The notes: a model not told the origin generated them from the sequence alone. 64,000 nt of DNA from AB-137-C09 sp964458185 (GCA_964458185.1 CAYWFG010000009.1:9276-73275), one strand, 5' to 3'; positions 44,784 to 54,570 are shown, counted from the first letter of the stretch. Made by a program: numbers and translations.

Positions 44784-45979
44784 GATTGACTCCTTTGTGC
44801 CATGCCTGTGGCATGCTGCAACATCAATGTTTTCCACGGTGTTTTTTGCACCATGGCATGCATAGCACAGCGTCGCACAGCAGTCGCTACGGCATGTTTG
44901 GCAGAAAACCCTGCCAATAAACCTTCAGTAAAACCTGCCACCAACGATACATCAAGCCGTCGCTGCGCCACATAGCGTTGCAAGGCTACCGATGCTGCGG
45001 GGTCATCTTGTGCCATTGGCTGTGCTAATAACGCCGTTAAATCAGCAACATCCCGAAAACCAAGGTTCATTCCCTGCCCCGCTACGGGGTGAATACAATG
45101 CCCCGCATTGCCGACCAACACCACCCGTCCTTTTGCCATGCTTCGTGCCAAACGAAGCTCTAAGGGGAAACTGCCCCGCTTGCCGATGGAAGACACCGCA
45201 CCCAATGCTGCCGCAGGGGTAGCGTAGATGGCTGCTGTTAAGGTGTTCATAAATGCTGCATCGCCACATTGGAGCAAGCGCATGGCTTCACTCGGGGCAA
45301 GCGCCCAGACCAATGATAAGCGACCATCAGCCATCGGCAACAAGGCAAGGGGTCCATCGTGTTCAAAACACTCGTAAGCCGTATTGTGATGGGGGTGTTC
45401 GGTCGCAACACTGGCAACCAAGGCAAAGCGATTGTGCGGCCAGCCTTGGGTTGGCATGGCTGCCATTTTACGTATTGGGCTATAACTGCCATCGGCAGCA
45501 ACCAGTAACCGTGCATGCAGCAAGCAAAGGGAATCGTTGTGGCTCAACGACAATTGAATGCCGTCAGGGGTTTCATCAAGGGCAGTGACGCTAGCGGGGC
45601 AAAAAACATCACACGATGCCGCCACAGCTTGCCACAGCGGCGCAATAATATGCCCCATTTCGACGACATGCCCCAATGCGGCAATAGGTAGTTCTTGGCA
45701 ATCTATCGACACTCGCCCTTTGCCTGCGGGATCGCATACATGGATATGTGAAATAACGCCCGTACCCAGCCCCAATATGGCAGACCATACGCCCCACTGC
45801 TCCAATAGTTTACAACTACCATGCGACAGCGCAATGGCACGTTCAGGATCACTGCTTGTAATCTGTGGAACTGCCGCTGCAATCAATGCTACACGGTAGC
45901 CTTGTTGGGTTAATGCCAATGCCGAGGCTAGACCGACTGCACCTGCACCGACGACGATTGTATGGTAATCTTTATTCAT
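44780..45979 (-). CDS. ubiH: FAD-dependent ubiquinone hydroxylase, UbiH family
   Basis: 399 residues. Same fold as the downstream paralogue: IVVGAGAVGLASALALTQQG, LLVAADGSYSPIRKMAAM and VVLVGNAGHCIHPVAGQGMN. Two such genes in tandem is usual for the aerobic ubiquinone pathway (ubiH with visC/ubiI). Assignment to ubiH rather than ubiI is tentative. Start 45979 (MNKDYHTI) chosen over 45994 since the FAD fold normally begins within ten residues of the start; both are possible. Divergent from ileS across about 100 bp in which I see no clear promoter. Confidence 0.8.
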   Translation of the reverse strand: MNKDYHTIVVGAGAVGLASALALTQQGYRVALIAAAVPQITSSDPERAIALSHGSCKLLEQWGVWSAILGLGTGVISHIHVCDPAGKGRVSIDCQELPIAALGHVVEMGHIIAPLWQAVAASCDVFCPASVTALDETPDGIQLSLSHNDSLCLLHARLLVAADGSYSPIRKMAAMPTQGWPHNRFALVASVATEHPHHNTAYECFEHDGPLALLPMADGRLSLVWALAPSEAMRLLQCGDAAFMNTLTAAIYATPAAALGAVSSIGKRGSFPLELRLARSMAKGRVVLVGNAGHCIHPVAGQGMNLGFRDVADLTALLAQPMAQDDPAASVALQRYVAQRRLDVSLVAGFTEGLLAGFSAKHAVATAVRRCAMHAMVQKTPWKTLMLQHATGMAQRSQS

Positions 45980-46092
45980 CGTTTTTCCATCCATTTTTCA
46001 CAAGATTTGTTGTAAATGGATCATCATGGTTATACTGCGGCATCATTCTCACCTTCGCCCTTGTGGGTTGAGGGTCATAAGGCTGCTTTAAC

Positions 46093-48870
46093 GTGTCTGA
46101 TTCATCAACGTTTGATTACCGTTCTACCGTGTTTTTACCCAAAACAGATTTCCCCATGCGAGGAAACTTGCCTGTGCGTGAGCCCAAAATGCTGGCGCAG
46201 TGGGAGCAAGACGGTTTATACCAACAATTGCGCCATGCTCGCCAAGATGCACCGCGTTTTATCTTGCACGATGGTCCTCCCTATGCCAATGGTGCGATTC
46301 ATATTGGTCATGCCGTCAATAAGGTACTCAAAGATATTGTCACCCGTTCGCGCTCCATGATGGGCTATGATGCACCCTATATCCCCGGTTGGGATTGTCA
46401 TGGTCTACCCATTGAGCTTAAAGTAGAAGAACGCTTTAAGAAAAAGAAGAAAAAACTTGCGGATATCAGCGACACTGAATTTCGTGCTGCTTGTCGTGCC
46501 TATGCCAAAACACAGATTGATGTGCAACGGGAAGATTTTAAACGACTGGGGATTTTAGGCGATTGGGACCACCCTTATATAACGATGGACTACGCCTTTG
46601 AGGCCGATACCGTGCGTGAAATTGGTCGCTTTTTACACAATGGTGGTTTGTACCATGGCGCAAAACCTGTGCATTGGTGTCCGTCTTGCCAAACCGCACT
46701 GGCAGAAGCAGAAGTTGAATACGATGATCATCGTTCCCATTCTATCTATGTGAAATTTGCAGCGGGCGATGCTTTGGGGGATGTTGATCCTGTCTTGCAA
46801 GATGCTGATGTATCGGTATTGATTTGGACGACCACGCCGTGGACGATTCCTGCCAACCTTGCGGTGGCTATCGGCCCTCGCTTGGATTATGTTGCGGTGC
46901 GTATCACGGCATCAAGCCAGCGCAACCTTGCTGTGGATGAAGTACTTATCCTTGCCGATGAATTGCATGCTGATGTGCTAACAACATTGGGTGCGGAAGG
47001 CGAAATCATCAGTCGTTTTGATGCCCAAGCATTAGAGAATAAATGCTTTCGCCATCCTTATCTCGATCAAAACGCCCCCGTGTTATTGGGTGAGCATGTG
47101 ACGCTGGAAGCAGGTACAGGTTGTGTGCATACTGCCCCCGGTCATGGTCAAGAAGATTACGTGGTTGGCATGCGTTATGGTCTCACCGTGTTTAATCCTG
47201 TGAATCATGCAGGTGTGTTTGCCGATGATACGCCATTGGTTGCCAATCAACACATCAGCAAGGGAAATGCTATCGTGATCGACCATTTGCGTGATTGCGG
47301 TGCATTATTGGGGCATGAGGAAATTTCACATTCCTACCCCCATTGTTGGCGTTGCCACAAACCGCTTATCTTTCGAGCTACACCACAGTGGTTTATCTCG
47401 ATGGATACCAACAATCTACGCGATAAAGCCCTTGCAGCCATCAACGATACAGTATTCACACCAGCATGGGGTGAAAAGCGCATCCGTGGCATGATTGAGC
47501 AACGCCCCGATTGGTGCGTTTCACGGCAACGCAATTGGGGCGTACCGATTACCGTTATTCGTTGCGATGACTGTAACTCGCATGCGGTAACGACAAAAGC
47601 AGTGATTGAACGCATTGCTGAAGCCGTTAGCCAGCATGGTGCTGATGTTTGGTTCAGCGCACCGTTAAGCGATTTTATTACCGAAGGCACGCACTGCCCT
47701 GATTGTAATGGTACGATTTTCACCCAAGAGCGCGATATTTTGGATGTCTGGTTTGATTCTGGTTCTACCCATGCTTGTGTGTTGGAACGCCGCGAAGATC
47801 TGGGCAGCCCCGCTGATTTGTATTTAGAAGGCTCAGATCAACACCGTGGCTGGTTTCAGTCCTCGCTGCTAGAGAGTATTGGCACACGCGGGTGCGCACC
47901 TTTTAAAGCGGTGCTAACCCATGGTTTTGTGGTCGATGCCAAGGGCAATAAAATGTCCAAGTCTGTCGGCAATGTGATTGCACCACAAAAAATCATTCAG
48001 CAGTTGGGCGCAGATATTATCCGTTTATGGGTGGCTTCAGAGGATTATTCTGCCGACATCCGCATCTCTGATGCTATCATTAAACAATTAACCGAATCCT
48101 ACCGCCGTATTCGCAACACCATTCGTTTTATGATGGGGAACTTGGTAGGTTTTGATGCTGCCCGTGATGCCATGCCGATTGATCAGCGCACTCCCTTGGA
48201 TCAATGGGTGATGCACCAACTGGCGCAACTCAATGATAACGTGCAACAAGGCTACCAAAACTATGCCTTTCACCGCATTGCTCACCAACTGCAAGGTTTT
48301 TGCACCGTAGAACTGGGCGGATTTTATTTAGATGTCATCAAAGACCGTTTGTATTGCGATGCTGCCGATACACTCCGCCGCCGTTCCGCACGGGCAACCT
48401 TGTATGACTTGGTCAATACCTTGATTCGTTTGGTCGCGCCTATTCTTCCGTTTACAGCCGAAGAAGCATGGCAACATTTTGCACCCGATACAGGAAGCAT
48501 ACACTTGCAAACCTTTGCAACGCTTGATGCAGTAGCGATTGATGATAGCGCGTGGCAACGTTTGTTTACCTTGCGCGAACAGGTCAATACTGCGCTTGAT
48601 GGTGCAAAAAAAGAGGGGCTGATTGGTTCATCTATTGCTGCTACCGTTGTCTTGCCTGATGCTGATGATAGCGCATGGTGCAAGGCATTGGGCGAGCCTT
48701 TGGCACAATTATTGATTGTTGCCGAGGTTCACGCGGGTGAATCGCTCGCTGTTGCCGCAGCAAGTGGTATTAAATGCCCACGCTGCTGGAATGTTGCTGC
48801 ACCTGCTGATACCTCCGATCATGTCCATGACACATTATGTTCTCGTTGTTATGGGGTTGTTGTAGGGTAG
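46093..48870 (+). CDS. ileS: Isoleucyl-tRNA synthetase
   Basis: Charges tRNA-Ile. 925 residues, class I. HIGH motif in PYANGAIHIGHAVNKVL, editing domain (about 190-400) with TTPWTIPANLAVAI, KMSKS in GNKMSKSVGNVI, and a C-terminal zinc finger (CPRCWN and CSRCYG). The start is GTG at 46093; MRGNLPVREPKM is the family N-terminus. lspA does not follow: a strong hairpin terminator ends the gene. Confidence 0.97.
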   Translation: MSDSSTFDYRSTVFLPKTDFPMRGNLPVREPKMLAQWEQDGLYQQLRHARQDAPRFILHDGPPYANGAIHIGHAVNKVLKDIVTRSRSMMGYDAPYIPGWDCHGLPIELKVEERFKKKKKKLADISDTEFRAACRAYAKTQIDVQREDFKRLGILGDWDHPYITMDYAFEADTVREIGRFLHNGGLYHGAKPVHWCPSCQTALAEAEVEYDDHRSHSIYVKFAAGDALGDVDPVLQDADVSVLIWTTTPWTIPANLAVAIGPRLDYVAVRITASSQRNLAVDEVLILADELHADVLTTLGAEGEIISRFDAQALENKCFRHPYLDQNAPVLLGEHVTLEAGTGCVHTAPGHGQEDYVVGMRYGLTVFNPVNHAGVFADDTPLVANQHISKGNAIVIDHLRDCGALLGHEEISHSYPHCWRCHKPLIFRATPQWFISMDTNNLRDKALAAINDTVFTPAWGEKRIRGMIEQRPDWCVSRQRNWGVPITVIRCDDCNSHAVTTKAVIERIAEAVSQHGADVWFSAPLSDFITEGTHCPDCNGTIFTQERDILDVWFDSGSTHACVLERREDLGSPADLYLEGSDQHRGWFQSSLLESIGTRGCAPFKAVLTHGFVVDAKGNKMSKSVGNVIAPQKIIQQLGADIIRLWVASEDYSADIRISDAIIKQLTESYRRIRNTIRFMMGNLVGFDAARDAMPIDQRTPLDQWVMHQLAQLNDNVQQGYQNYAFHRIAHQLQGFCTVELGGFYLDVIKDRLYCDAADTLRRRSARATLYDLVNTLIRLVAPILPFTAEEAWQHFAPDTGSIHLQTFATLDAVAIDDSAWQRLFTLREQVNTALDGAKKEGLIGSSIAATVVLPDADDSAWCKALGEPLAQLLIVAEVHAGESLAVAAASGIKCPRCWNVAAPADTSDHVHDTLCSRCYGVVVG

Positions 48871-48876
48871 TAAAGA

Positions 48877-48910
48877 AACGCCACAGATTTTCATGAAAAT
48901 CTGTGGCGTT
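48877..48910. terminator. Bidirectional terminator between ileS and the FecCD permease gene
   Basis: A perfect 34-bp palindrome, AACGCCACAGATTTTCA followed by its exact complement, with A-rich sequence before and TTTT after it. It stands between two convergent genes and should stop transcription from both sides. Confidence 0.9.
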
Positions 48911-48920
48911 TTAATAACCA

Positions 48921-49859
48921 CTAGCTTCCTTTAGGCGTTGTTTGTTTAATTAACAAATACAAAAAAACTGGTACGCCAATCATGGCAGTCAAAATACCCA
49001 CGGGTAATTCGGCAGGGGCAATCACGGTGCGTGCTGCCATATCTGCACAGACAAGCAATAAACCGCCACCAATCGCAGAGGCAAGCAGGACGCGACGATG
49101 GAGTGCGCCAAACAATAGGCGCATCAAGTGAGGAATCACAAGCCCGATAAAACCAATCGTACCCGCTGCTGTAACAGCCAAGGCAGTCACGGCAGAAGCA
49201 AGCAATAATAAACGCCAGCGCAGTCGATCAACATTCACGCCCAAGGCTTCAGCATGCCGCTCGCCGAGCAATAATACATCCAATGAACGGGATAATAGCA
49301 AACCACACAAGAGCGCGGCACACCACACCAACAACAAGACAAAAACGGGGATATCAGATTGAGACAAATCGCCCATCATCCACGAAAAGGCGCGAAACAA
49401 GCCTTGCGCGGGCAACAATGCCAACAATAATGCCAGCGCTGCCGACCAAAAAGAAGCCAGCACGATGCCAGCGAGCAACATTCTGTTTGCCCCCAGCCGT
49501 GCAAAATGCATGACACAAACAATGCCCAGCCAAGCACCGATAAAAGCTCCGACCGACATTGCCCAAGTAACATCAGGTATCAACATCAAGCCACTGACTG
49601 CACCTGCCGAAGCACTCCCAGCAACACCTAAAATATAGGGCTCTGCCAACGGGTTGCCGAGCAACACCTGAAACCATGCACCCGCCAACGCCAATATGCC
49701 GCCAACAGCAAAGGCAGTCAGCAAACGTGGAAGGCGTAACTGCCAAAGAATCATGGCATCTTGCCCACTTGCAAAAAAAGGATTGATCCATCGCTCACCC
49801 ATAGCAAGAGACAACGAAACAACAGCAACGACCATCAAAAAAACAAACAACCATCGCAT
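48921..49859 (-). CDS. FecCD/BtuC-type ABC transporter permease
   Basis: 312 residues with about nine membrane helices. Family features: LRLPRLLTAFAVGGILALAG, QVLLGNPLAEPYILGVAGSA, GTIGFIGLVIPHLMRLLFG and ELPVGILTAMIGVPVFLYL. Imports iron-siderophores, haem or cobalamin; with fur and FTR1 upstream, iron is likely. It follows the FTR1 gene by 33 nt. No ATPase or binding-protein gene is next to it: the opposite-facing ileS comes next, so the transporter must be completed elsewhere or is incomplete. Confidence 0.9.
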   Translation of the reverse strand: MRWLFVFLMVVAVVSLSLAMGERWINPFFASGQDAMILWQLRLPRLLTAFAVGGILALAGAWFQVLLGNPLAEPYILGVAGSASAGAVSGLMLIPDVTWAMSVGAFIGAWLGIVCVMHFARLGANRMLLAGIVLASFWSAALALLLALLPAQGLFRAFSWMMGDLSQSDIPVFVLLLVWCAALLCGLLLSRSLDVLLLGERHAEALGVNVDRLRWRLLLLASAVTALAVTAAGTIGFIGLVIPHLMRLLFGALHRRVLLASAIGGGLLLVCADMAARTVIAPAELPVGILTAMIGVPVFLYLLIKQTTPKGS

Positions 49860-49892
49860 GGTTGTTATAATAATGAGATAGTTTGTAATTAA

Positions 49893-50738
49893 TTAACCAT
49901 ATTGCTTAGATATTTTTTCACCAGATGACACAGTATTGCTTCTATTACCCATCTCTTTTAACCCAAAAATACCACATAAGGTTACTACAAACACTATCAC
50001 TTGCAAGCCACTAGGGCGATCATCATACCCCATCAACACATGCAATAACTCACCCAGCCAACTATCTTGTGATACAATATTTGAACTATTCCACAAGGGA
50101 TCAATCAATGGTGGCAACCATTCAATCACCACCAAGTTCCAGCAGGCTTGCGAAGCCATGCCTGCGGCAACCAGCATCAGTAGCCATGCAATCACTTGAA
50201 AAACATGCTGAATAGATATTTTCAACAACCCCTTGTACAATAAATAACCACAACCTATGCCCAATAGCACGCCCAACAAACCACCGACCACCATACTATT
50301 GCTGTCTTGATCGCCAACTTGCCACGCGCCAAACAGAAAAAAAACAGCCTCAGAGCCTTCACGCACTACCGCACTGAAGGTAATAAGCAACAAAGCCATG
50401 CCAGACATTTCCCCAGAAGAAAAGTCCTGCCCCGCTTGGCGCATTTGCTTCGCCATGATTCGTCCTTGTTTACTCATCCACACCACTGTCCATGCTAACA
50501 ATGCTGATGCAAGCAATAGTACGATAGCATTAAATATAAATTCTCCCGTGCTATCAAAGGCAGTTTCCATTTCTTCCATAAACCATGCCAACAACATAGC
50601 ACCACTTAAACCCAAGGCGACACCACCAGCAATCCAACGGCGACTTGCTGCCACTTGATGGGTGGCAGCCATTAAAATTCCAACAATCATCGCCATTTCA
50701 AGCATTTCTCGAAAGACTATGGTTAAGGATGCAATCAC
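49893..50738 (-). CDS. FTR1-family high-affinity iron permease (EfeU-like)
   Basis: 281 residues with about seven membrane helices. Two RExxE iron-binding motifs: REMLE (10-14, in helix 1) and REGSE (126-130, in helix 4). EfeU-type proteins import iron at the inner membrane. No EfeO, EfeB or P19 partner is adjacent. GTG start with AAGGAG 6 nt upstream, immediately after fur. Confidence 0.92.
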   Translation of the reverse strand: MIASLTIVFREMLEMAMIVGILMAATHQVAASRRWIAGGVALGLSGAMLLAWFMEEMETAFDSTGEFIFNAIVLLLASALLAWTVVWMSKQGRIMAKQMRQAGQDFSSGEMSGMALLLITFSAVVREGSEAVFFLFGAWQVGDQDSNSMVVGGLLGVLLGIGCGYLLYKGLLKISIQHVFQVIAWLLMLVAAGMASQACWNLVVIEWLPPLIDPLWNSSNIVSQDSWLGELLHVLMGYDDRPSGLQVIVFVVTLCGIFGLKEMGNRSNTVSSGEKISKQYG

Positions 50739-50747
50739 ATCAACTCC

Positions 50748-51143
50748 TTATTCTTGATCTTCTTTTTTCTGACATTGCGCGCAAACACCTTGAAGAACCA
50801 GCGAATGACCTTGCATGATAAAATCATATTCAGCAGCAATTTTTTCTTGCAGGGCTTCGATTTTAGGGTGGAAAAACTCTTCAATCCCACCGCAAATATT
50901 GCACAGCAGATGATCATGATGGTGTTTATCCATGCGTTCATAGCATTTTCGCTCACCAATGAACATGGCATCAATCAAGCAAGCAGCTTCCATCGCTGCC
51001 AAAGCGCGGTACACGGTGGCAATACCAATTTGCTGCCCGTTCTTTCGCATGGCTGCCAACAAAGACTCTGCATCCCAATGCGAGGATGAATCGTTAATCA
51101 GTGCCAAAATAGCCTGACGTTGCGGTGTTAGTCGAATAGTCAT
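50748..51143 (-). CDS. fur: Fur-family metalloregulator
   Basis: 131 residues. N-terminal winged helix (LTPQRQAILALIND; GIATVYRALAAME), metal sites in HHHDHLLC, and structural zinc pairs CNICGG and CAQC. The shape and the Fur box immediately upstream, together with two iron transporters downstream, make an iron-sensing Fur (or Fur-like) repressor more likely than Zur or PerR. It heads the operon, so it probably regulates itself. Confidence 0.88.
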   Translation of the reverse strand: MTIRLTPQRQAILALINDSSSHWDAESLLAAMRKNGQQIGIATVYRALAAMEAACLIDAMFIGERKCYERMDKHHHDHLLCNICGGIEEFFHPKIEALQEKIAAEYDFIMQGHSLVLQGVCAQCQKKEDQE

Positions 51144-51156
51144 GGCGAATCATATC

Positions 51157-51175
51157 AATAACGATTCTCAATATC
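51157..51175 (-). promoter_or_regulatory. Fur box upstream of fur-FTR1-FecCD
   Basis: Minus strand GATATTGAGAATCGTTATT matches the 19-bp Fur consensus GATAATGATAATCATTATC at 15 positions. It is 14 bp upstream of the fur start codon, where it would block transcription. The rest of the 366-bp gap (51176-51509) is AT-rich and holds the CRP-like promoter of the DUF11 cluster. Confidence 0.75.
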
Positions 51176-51425
51176 AAGGAAGCAACTATTATTATAACAA
51201 CAAACACATCATACATCAATCGTGTAACTTGCGTGTAAAATGCATATTTCCTTCCATCAGGCTGTTTTATTACCCATAATCAACCCAGTGGTTAATAGGT
51301 AAAAGTCTTATTTATAAAGGGATATTCATTGTTTTTCCACTACGGCTTTAGCGTTAATTTAGCAGTATTCATTTTCAATTCAGCTATTTTATTGTATTAT
51401 AGGCGCATAATATATACTGATGATG

Positions 51426-51467
51426 CGTGATAAAAGTCACAGACTTTTATGCGTGTGTCATTATAAT
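51426..51467 (+). promoter_or_regulatory. CRP-like site and -10 box for DUF11 cluster (first transcript)
   Basis: CGTGA-TAAAAG-TCACA (51426-51441) differs from the CRP consensus TGTGA-N6-TCACA at one of ten positions. A perfect -10, TATAAT, is at 51462-51467, with no good -35. The site centre is about 41 bp before the predicted start point, the exact geometry of a class II CRP-activated promoter. The same site also forms part of a 9-bp stem (51430-51450). Confidence 0.7.
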
Positions 51468-51509
51468 GGCATATTAATTGCTAATAATTCTCTTTTTAGG
51501 AGGTTTTGT

Positions 51510-51995
51510 TCAATGAAAAAAATATTAATGTTTGCTTTTTTATTGACGCTGCCACTGGTTGCATGGGCAAAACCAGAGGTAGTTATTACCGTCAATGCTA
51601 AACAAAAAGTTGTGGTCGAAGAAAACGGTAAAAAGATCACTAAATTGATTGATGCCAAAGATGTTACCCCAGGTAGCCTATTGGTCTATCAGCTTCATTA
51701 TAAAAATATTGGCGATAGCACTGCCGTTGGCGCTGCATTGGTTAACCCCGTGCCTGATAATACTTTATATATTGATGGCTCGGCTTTTGGTCCTGGATCA
51801 ACCATTGATTTTTCTATTGATCGTGGTGAACACTATAAAAAACCCAGTTTATTAACCTACCAAGTTGATACAGGTGAGGGTAAGCTTGAAAAGCGTGTTG
51901 CCAGCCCCGAGCAATACACCCATATTCGTTGGACCGTGCAAGAGATCCCTGCGGGGAAATCGGGTGAAGCAAGTTTTCAAGTGCGTGTTCAATGA
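51510..51995 (+). CDS. Secreted DUF11-type protein (DUF11 cluster, gene 1)
   Basis: 161 residues with a signal peptide (LLTLPLVAWA, cleaved after Ala), then a single DUF11-type beta-sandwich: VVITVNAKQKVVV, SLLVYQLHYKNIGDSTAVGA, the PVPDNTLYIDGSA signature and a closing PAGKSGEASFQVRVQ strand. No membrane anchor, cysteine or sorting tail after the signal. TTAGGAGG ribosome site. First gene of a row of five exported proteins; it differs from the next three in having a charged, Lys-rich core. DUF11 domains are found in surface proteins; the exact function is unknown. Confidence 0.75.
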   Translation, partial: SMKKILMFAFLLTLPLVAWAKPEVVITVNAKQKVVVEENGKKITKLIDAKDVTPGSLLVYQLHYKNIGDSTAVGAALVNPVPDNTLYIDGSAFGPGSTIDFSIDRGEHYKKPSLLTYQVDTGEGKLEKRVASPEQYTHIRWTVQEIPAGKSGEASFQVRVQ

Positions 51996-52050
51996 TTAAA
52001 TCCAGCGTTTTGTTGGTGGCTACGGTCTTGTTTTTAAAAAGGAGAGTGAC

Positions 52051-53292
52051 ATGAAAGCGTTAAAAAATATCATTAGGGGGGCCTCGGTGCTGGCTATCAT
52101 GGCCATGTTCGTCGCCGCCCCGCAAACGGCACACGCCGTAACTGCCGCGCAGTCCACGGTTAAAAACGTGGTGACTGTTTCTTATGGCGATGGTGCGGGC
52201 TTTACCACCAGTGTAACCGCAACCAACTTTGTGATCGTTGATTTGGTTGCTGCTGCACCTACGGTTTCTGCACCTGTGGATCAAACCACGACAGCGGGAA
52301 GCTCTGTAAGCTACGCTTATACTATTACTTCGAATGCCAATGGCTCTGATATTGTTACATTATCAGCACTGTCCACCAACACCAATGTTGGTGTGCCGAC
52401 TATTGATTTCTATTCTGATGCCGCTTTAACCACGGTTATTGCAGGCGGTACTGTCACCTTGGGTGCTTCTGATGTGTATGCTAACGTAAGCATTGCAGCA
52501 GTAGGCACAACGGCAATTACGATTCCTGCGGATCAAGCAGCGGATGGTTCTGTCAATGGCATTATTGCTAATGATACAGTATCTATTGGTGCTGCAATTT
52601 TCACTGTTGCTTCTGTTGTTGATAATGGTGGTGCTAATTCTGTAGCAACTTCAACCATTACGGTTAATGGCAATGGCACATTAACAGCATTAACCGCAGG
52701 CACATTGATTGAAGAACAAGCAACGGTCTACATGGCTGTTGCTGTTGGTACGTTGGCGGGTGTTGGCGATGGTACACACAGCATTGTGTTGACTGTAACC
52801 GATGGTGTAAATCCAGCAACGGATACCACTGTGACCATTGTTTCTGGTCCTAGCCTACAAGTGGATAAATACTCTGCGAATATATCCACTGGTGTGGCGG
52901 GTACGGGTGCGGGCGTCTTAATCAATGGTAGAACCTATTACCCTACTGGTATTGTTGGCAAGCCTGCTGAAGTCATTGGTTATGCCATCATCATCACCAA
53001 TACAGGTGCTGGCGATGCCACTGGTGTAGTTGTAACGGATCCGATTCCTGCTTATACCACTTATGTTGCTACAAGTATGTTCCTTGATCCTTATACGGGA
53101 TCAGGATTACCGTTTGCTGGTGTAACCGATGGAATAGGTGACGATGCTGGTGAGGCCAATGTCGGAGCCTCTGAAATTACCGTCTATGCTGGCTTTGGCG
53201 GTACTAATGTAGCGGGCTACGCTGGCGGTACAGGCGGCACTTTGCCTGCAGGCAAGGTCAGCCATGTTACCTTCTCTGTAACTGTTGACTAA
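52051..53292 (+). CDS. Secreted DUF11-type protein (DUF11 cluster, gene 2)
   Basis: 413 residues; signal peptide MKALKNIIRGASVLAIMAMF ending TAHA. Mature part is rich in Thr, Val, Ala and Gly, with no cysteine. An opening strand with VKNVVTVSYGDG, an Ig-like domain (about 75-130), a central block with IPADQAADGSVNGIIANDTV, and a C-terminal DUF11 domain (about 270-413) with PIPAYTTYVATSMFLD and ending VSHVTFSVTVD. The next two genes have the same layout, so they are paralogues. No anchor or sorting signal is visible, which suggests assembly on, or release from, the cell surface. GGAG ribosome site. Confidence 0.75.
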   Translation: MKALKNIIRGASVLAIMAMFVAAPQTAHAVTAAQSTVKNVVTVSYGDGAGFTTSVTATNFVIVDLVAAAPTVSAPVDQTTTAGSSVSYAYTITSNANGSDIVTLSALSTNTNVGVPTIDFYSDAALTTVIAGGTVTLGASDVYANVSIAAVGTTAITIPADQAADGSVNGIIANDTVSIGAAIFTVASVVDNGGANSVATSTITVNGNGTLTALTAGTLIEEQATVYMAVAVGTLAGVGDGTHSIVLTVTDGVNPATDTTVTIVSGPSLQVDKYSANISTGVAGTGAGVLINGRTYYPTGIVGKPAEVIGYAIIITNTGAGDATGVVVTDPIPAYTTYVATSMFLDPYTGSGLPFAGVTDGIGDDAGEANVGASEITVYAGFGGTNVAGYAGGTGGTLPAGKVSHVTFSVTVD

Positions 53293-53314
53293 ACGCTAAC
53301 TGCGCTACCTCATG

Positions 53315-53347
53315 GCTGCGTGGTTTAATCACCACGCAGCTGTTTTT
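53315..53347 (+). terminator. Terminator between DUF11 genes 2 and 3
   Basis: GCTGCGTGGT and ACCACGCAGC form a perfect 10-bp stem around TTAATC, followed by TGTTTTTC. I see no promoter between it and gene 3, so gene 3 is probably expressed by read-through at a lower level. Confidence 0.85.
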
Positions 53348-53383
53348 CAATGTTGGTTTTTTAATACAAAAAAGGAGTTAATC

Positions 53384-54562
53384 ATGCATATCTTTAAACG
53401 TGTAACCCTGCCGTTGTTTGTTTTTGCAGCTTTCATGCTGCCCACAGCAGCGATGGCAGTCATTACCGCAGGTGGGACGACCATCCATAATGCGGCGACT
53501 TTAACCTTTGCTGGCGGCACTGTGACCGCATCGGTCGATGTATCGGCAGTGACCATTGCCGCAGCACCCACTATTACCGTGAATTCCACTGCCAACAATG
53601 TTAATGCCAATCAATTATTCACTTACACTTATACCGTTACCAATAATGCTAGTGGTGCAGACACATTAAGTTTTACCGCAGCTTCGGCAAACAATGGTGT
53701 CACAGGTGCTGCGACACTCAATGTCAATGGCACGGGTGGCATTAGCAGCAGTTTAACTTTAGCAGGCTCTATCACCAGTCAGGCTTCAACAGTAGGTGTG
53801 ATTTATATTCCTGCAGGTTCAGAAGCGCAGCTTGCTGTAGGTGATACTGTTTCTTTGGGTGGCAATCTTTATACAGTCGGCGGTATTACAGCGGGTGCCA
53901 TTGCCAGCACTACAGGTAACACTACTACCCCAGAAACAGCTACCGCAGTGGCACTTACCATTGTTGGGGCATCACCTGCCATTACCGCTGGTTCAGTGCC
54001 TGCTGGTACACGAATGGGCGAAGTGAAAACATTCACCACCGTGGTGACGGCAACGTCTGCTTCTGTACCGGGTGTTAATGGTACGCATACAGTCAACTTA
54101 ACAGGTGCAACAACGGCAACCCAAACTATTGCCAATGGTAATGCAGCCGTTACCTATGCCACCAGTGCTGCGGCTTTTAACCAAACAGTTACCACTGTAT
54201 TATCACCCAGTGTAACCTTGGTCAAAGAGGTTCGTAATGTTACCCAAGGTGTAGCAACCTTTGCCACGGTAAATGTGAATGCGCAGGCTGGTGATACCTT
54301 GGAATACCGTCTAACGGCTACTGAAGCCACAGGCGCAACCAGTGCAACGGGCAACGTGTTAAAAGATGAAGTCCCTGCTTTCACCACCTATGTGCCAGCA
54401 AGCACAACACTCAATGGCGTTGCAGTTACTGATGGTGCTTTGTCAACTTTACCCTTAACCAATGCCAATGCTGGCGTACAAATTAACAGTGCAGGCGCGG
54501 CAGCAGGTGTGATCGTTGCGGCAGGTAATGCCGTAGTAATATTTCGGGTAACGCTGAACTGA
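53384..54562 (+). CDS. Secreted DUF11-type protein (DUF11 cluster, gene 3)
   Basis: 392 residues. Signal peptide ends MLPTAAMA, followed by ITAGGTTIHNAATLTFAGGT, which repeats the start of gene 2 and gene 4 products. Then Ig-like strands (YTYTVTNNASGADTLSF), a block PAGSEAQLAVGDTVSLGG, and a C-terminal DUF11 domain with DEVPAFTTYVPASTTLNG, ending AVVIFRVTLN. Very rich in Ala, Thr and Val; no cysteine. I chose the ATG at 53384 (AAAGGAG upstream); a longer frame from 53312 runs through the terminator and lacks a signal peptide. Confidence 0.75.
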   Translation: MHIFKRVTLPLFVFAAFMLPTAAMAVITAGGTTIHNAATLTFAGGTVTASVDVSAVTIAAAPTITVNSTANNVNANQLFTYTYTVTNNASGADTLSFTAASANNGVTGAATLNVNGTGGISSSLTLAGSITSQASTVGVIYIPAGSEAQLAVGDTVSLGGNLYTVGGITAGAIASTTGNTTTPETATAVALTIVGASPAITAGSVPAGTRMGEVKTFTTVVTATSASVPGVNGTHTVNLTGATTATQTIANGNAAVTYATSAAAFNQTVTTVLSPSVTLVKEVRNVTQGVATFATVNVNAQAGDTLEYRLTATEATGATSATGNVLKDEVPAFTTYVPASTTLNGVAVTDGALSTLPLTNANAGVQINSAGAAAGVIVAAGNAVVIFRVTLN

Positions 54563-54570
54563 TGATGATG

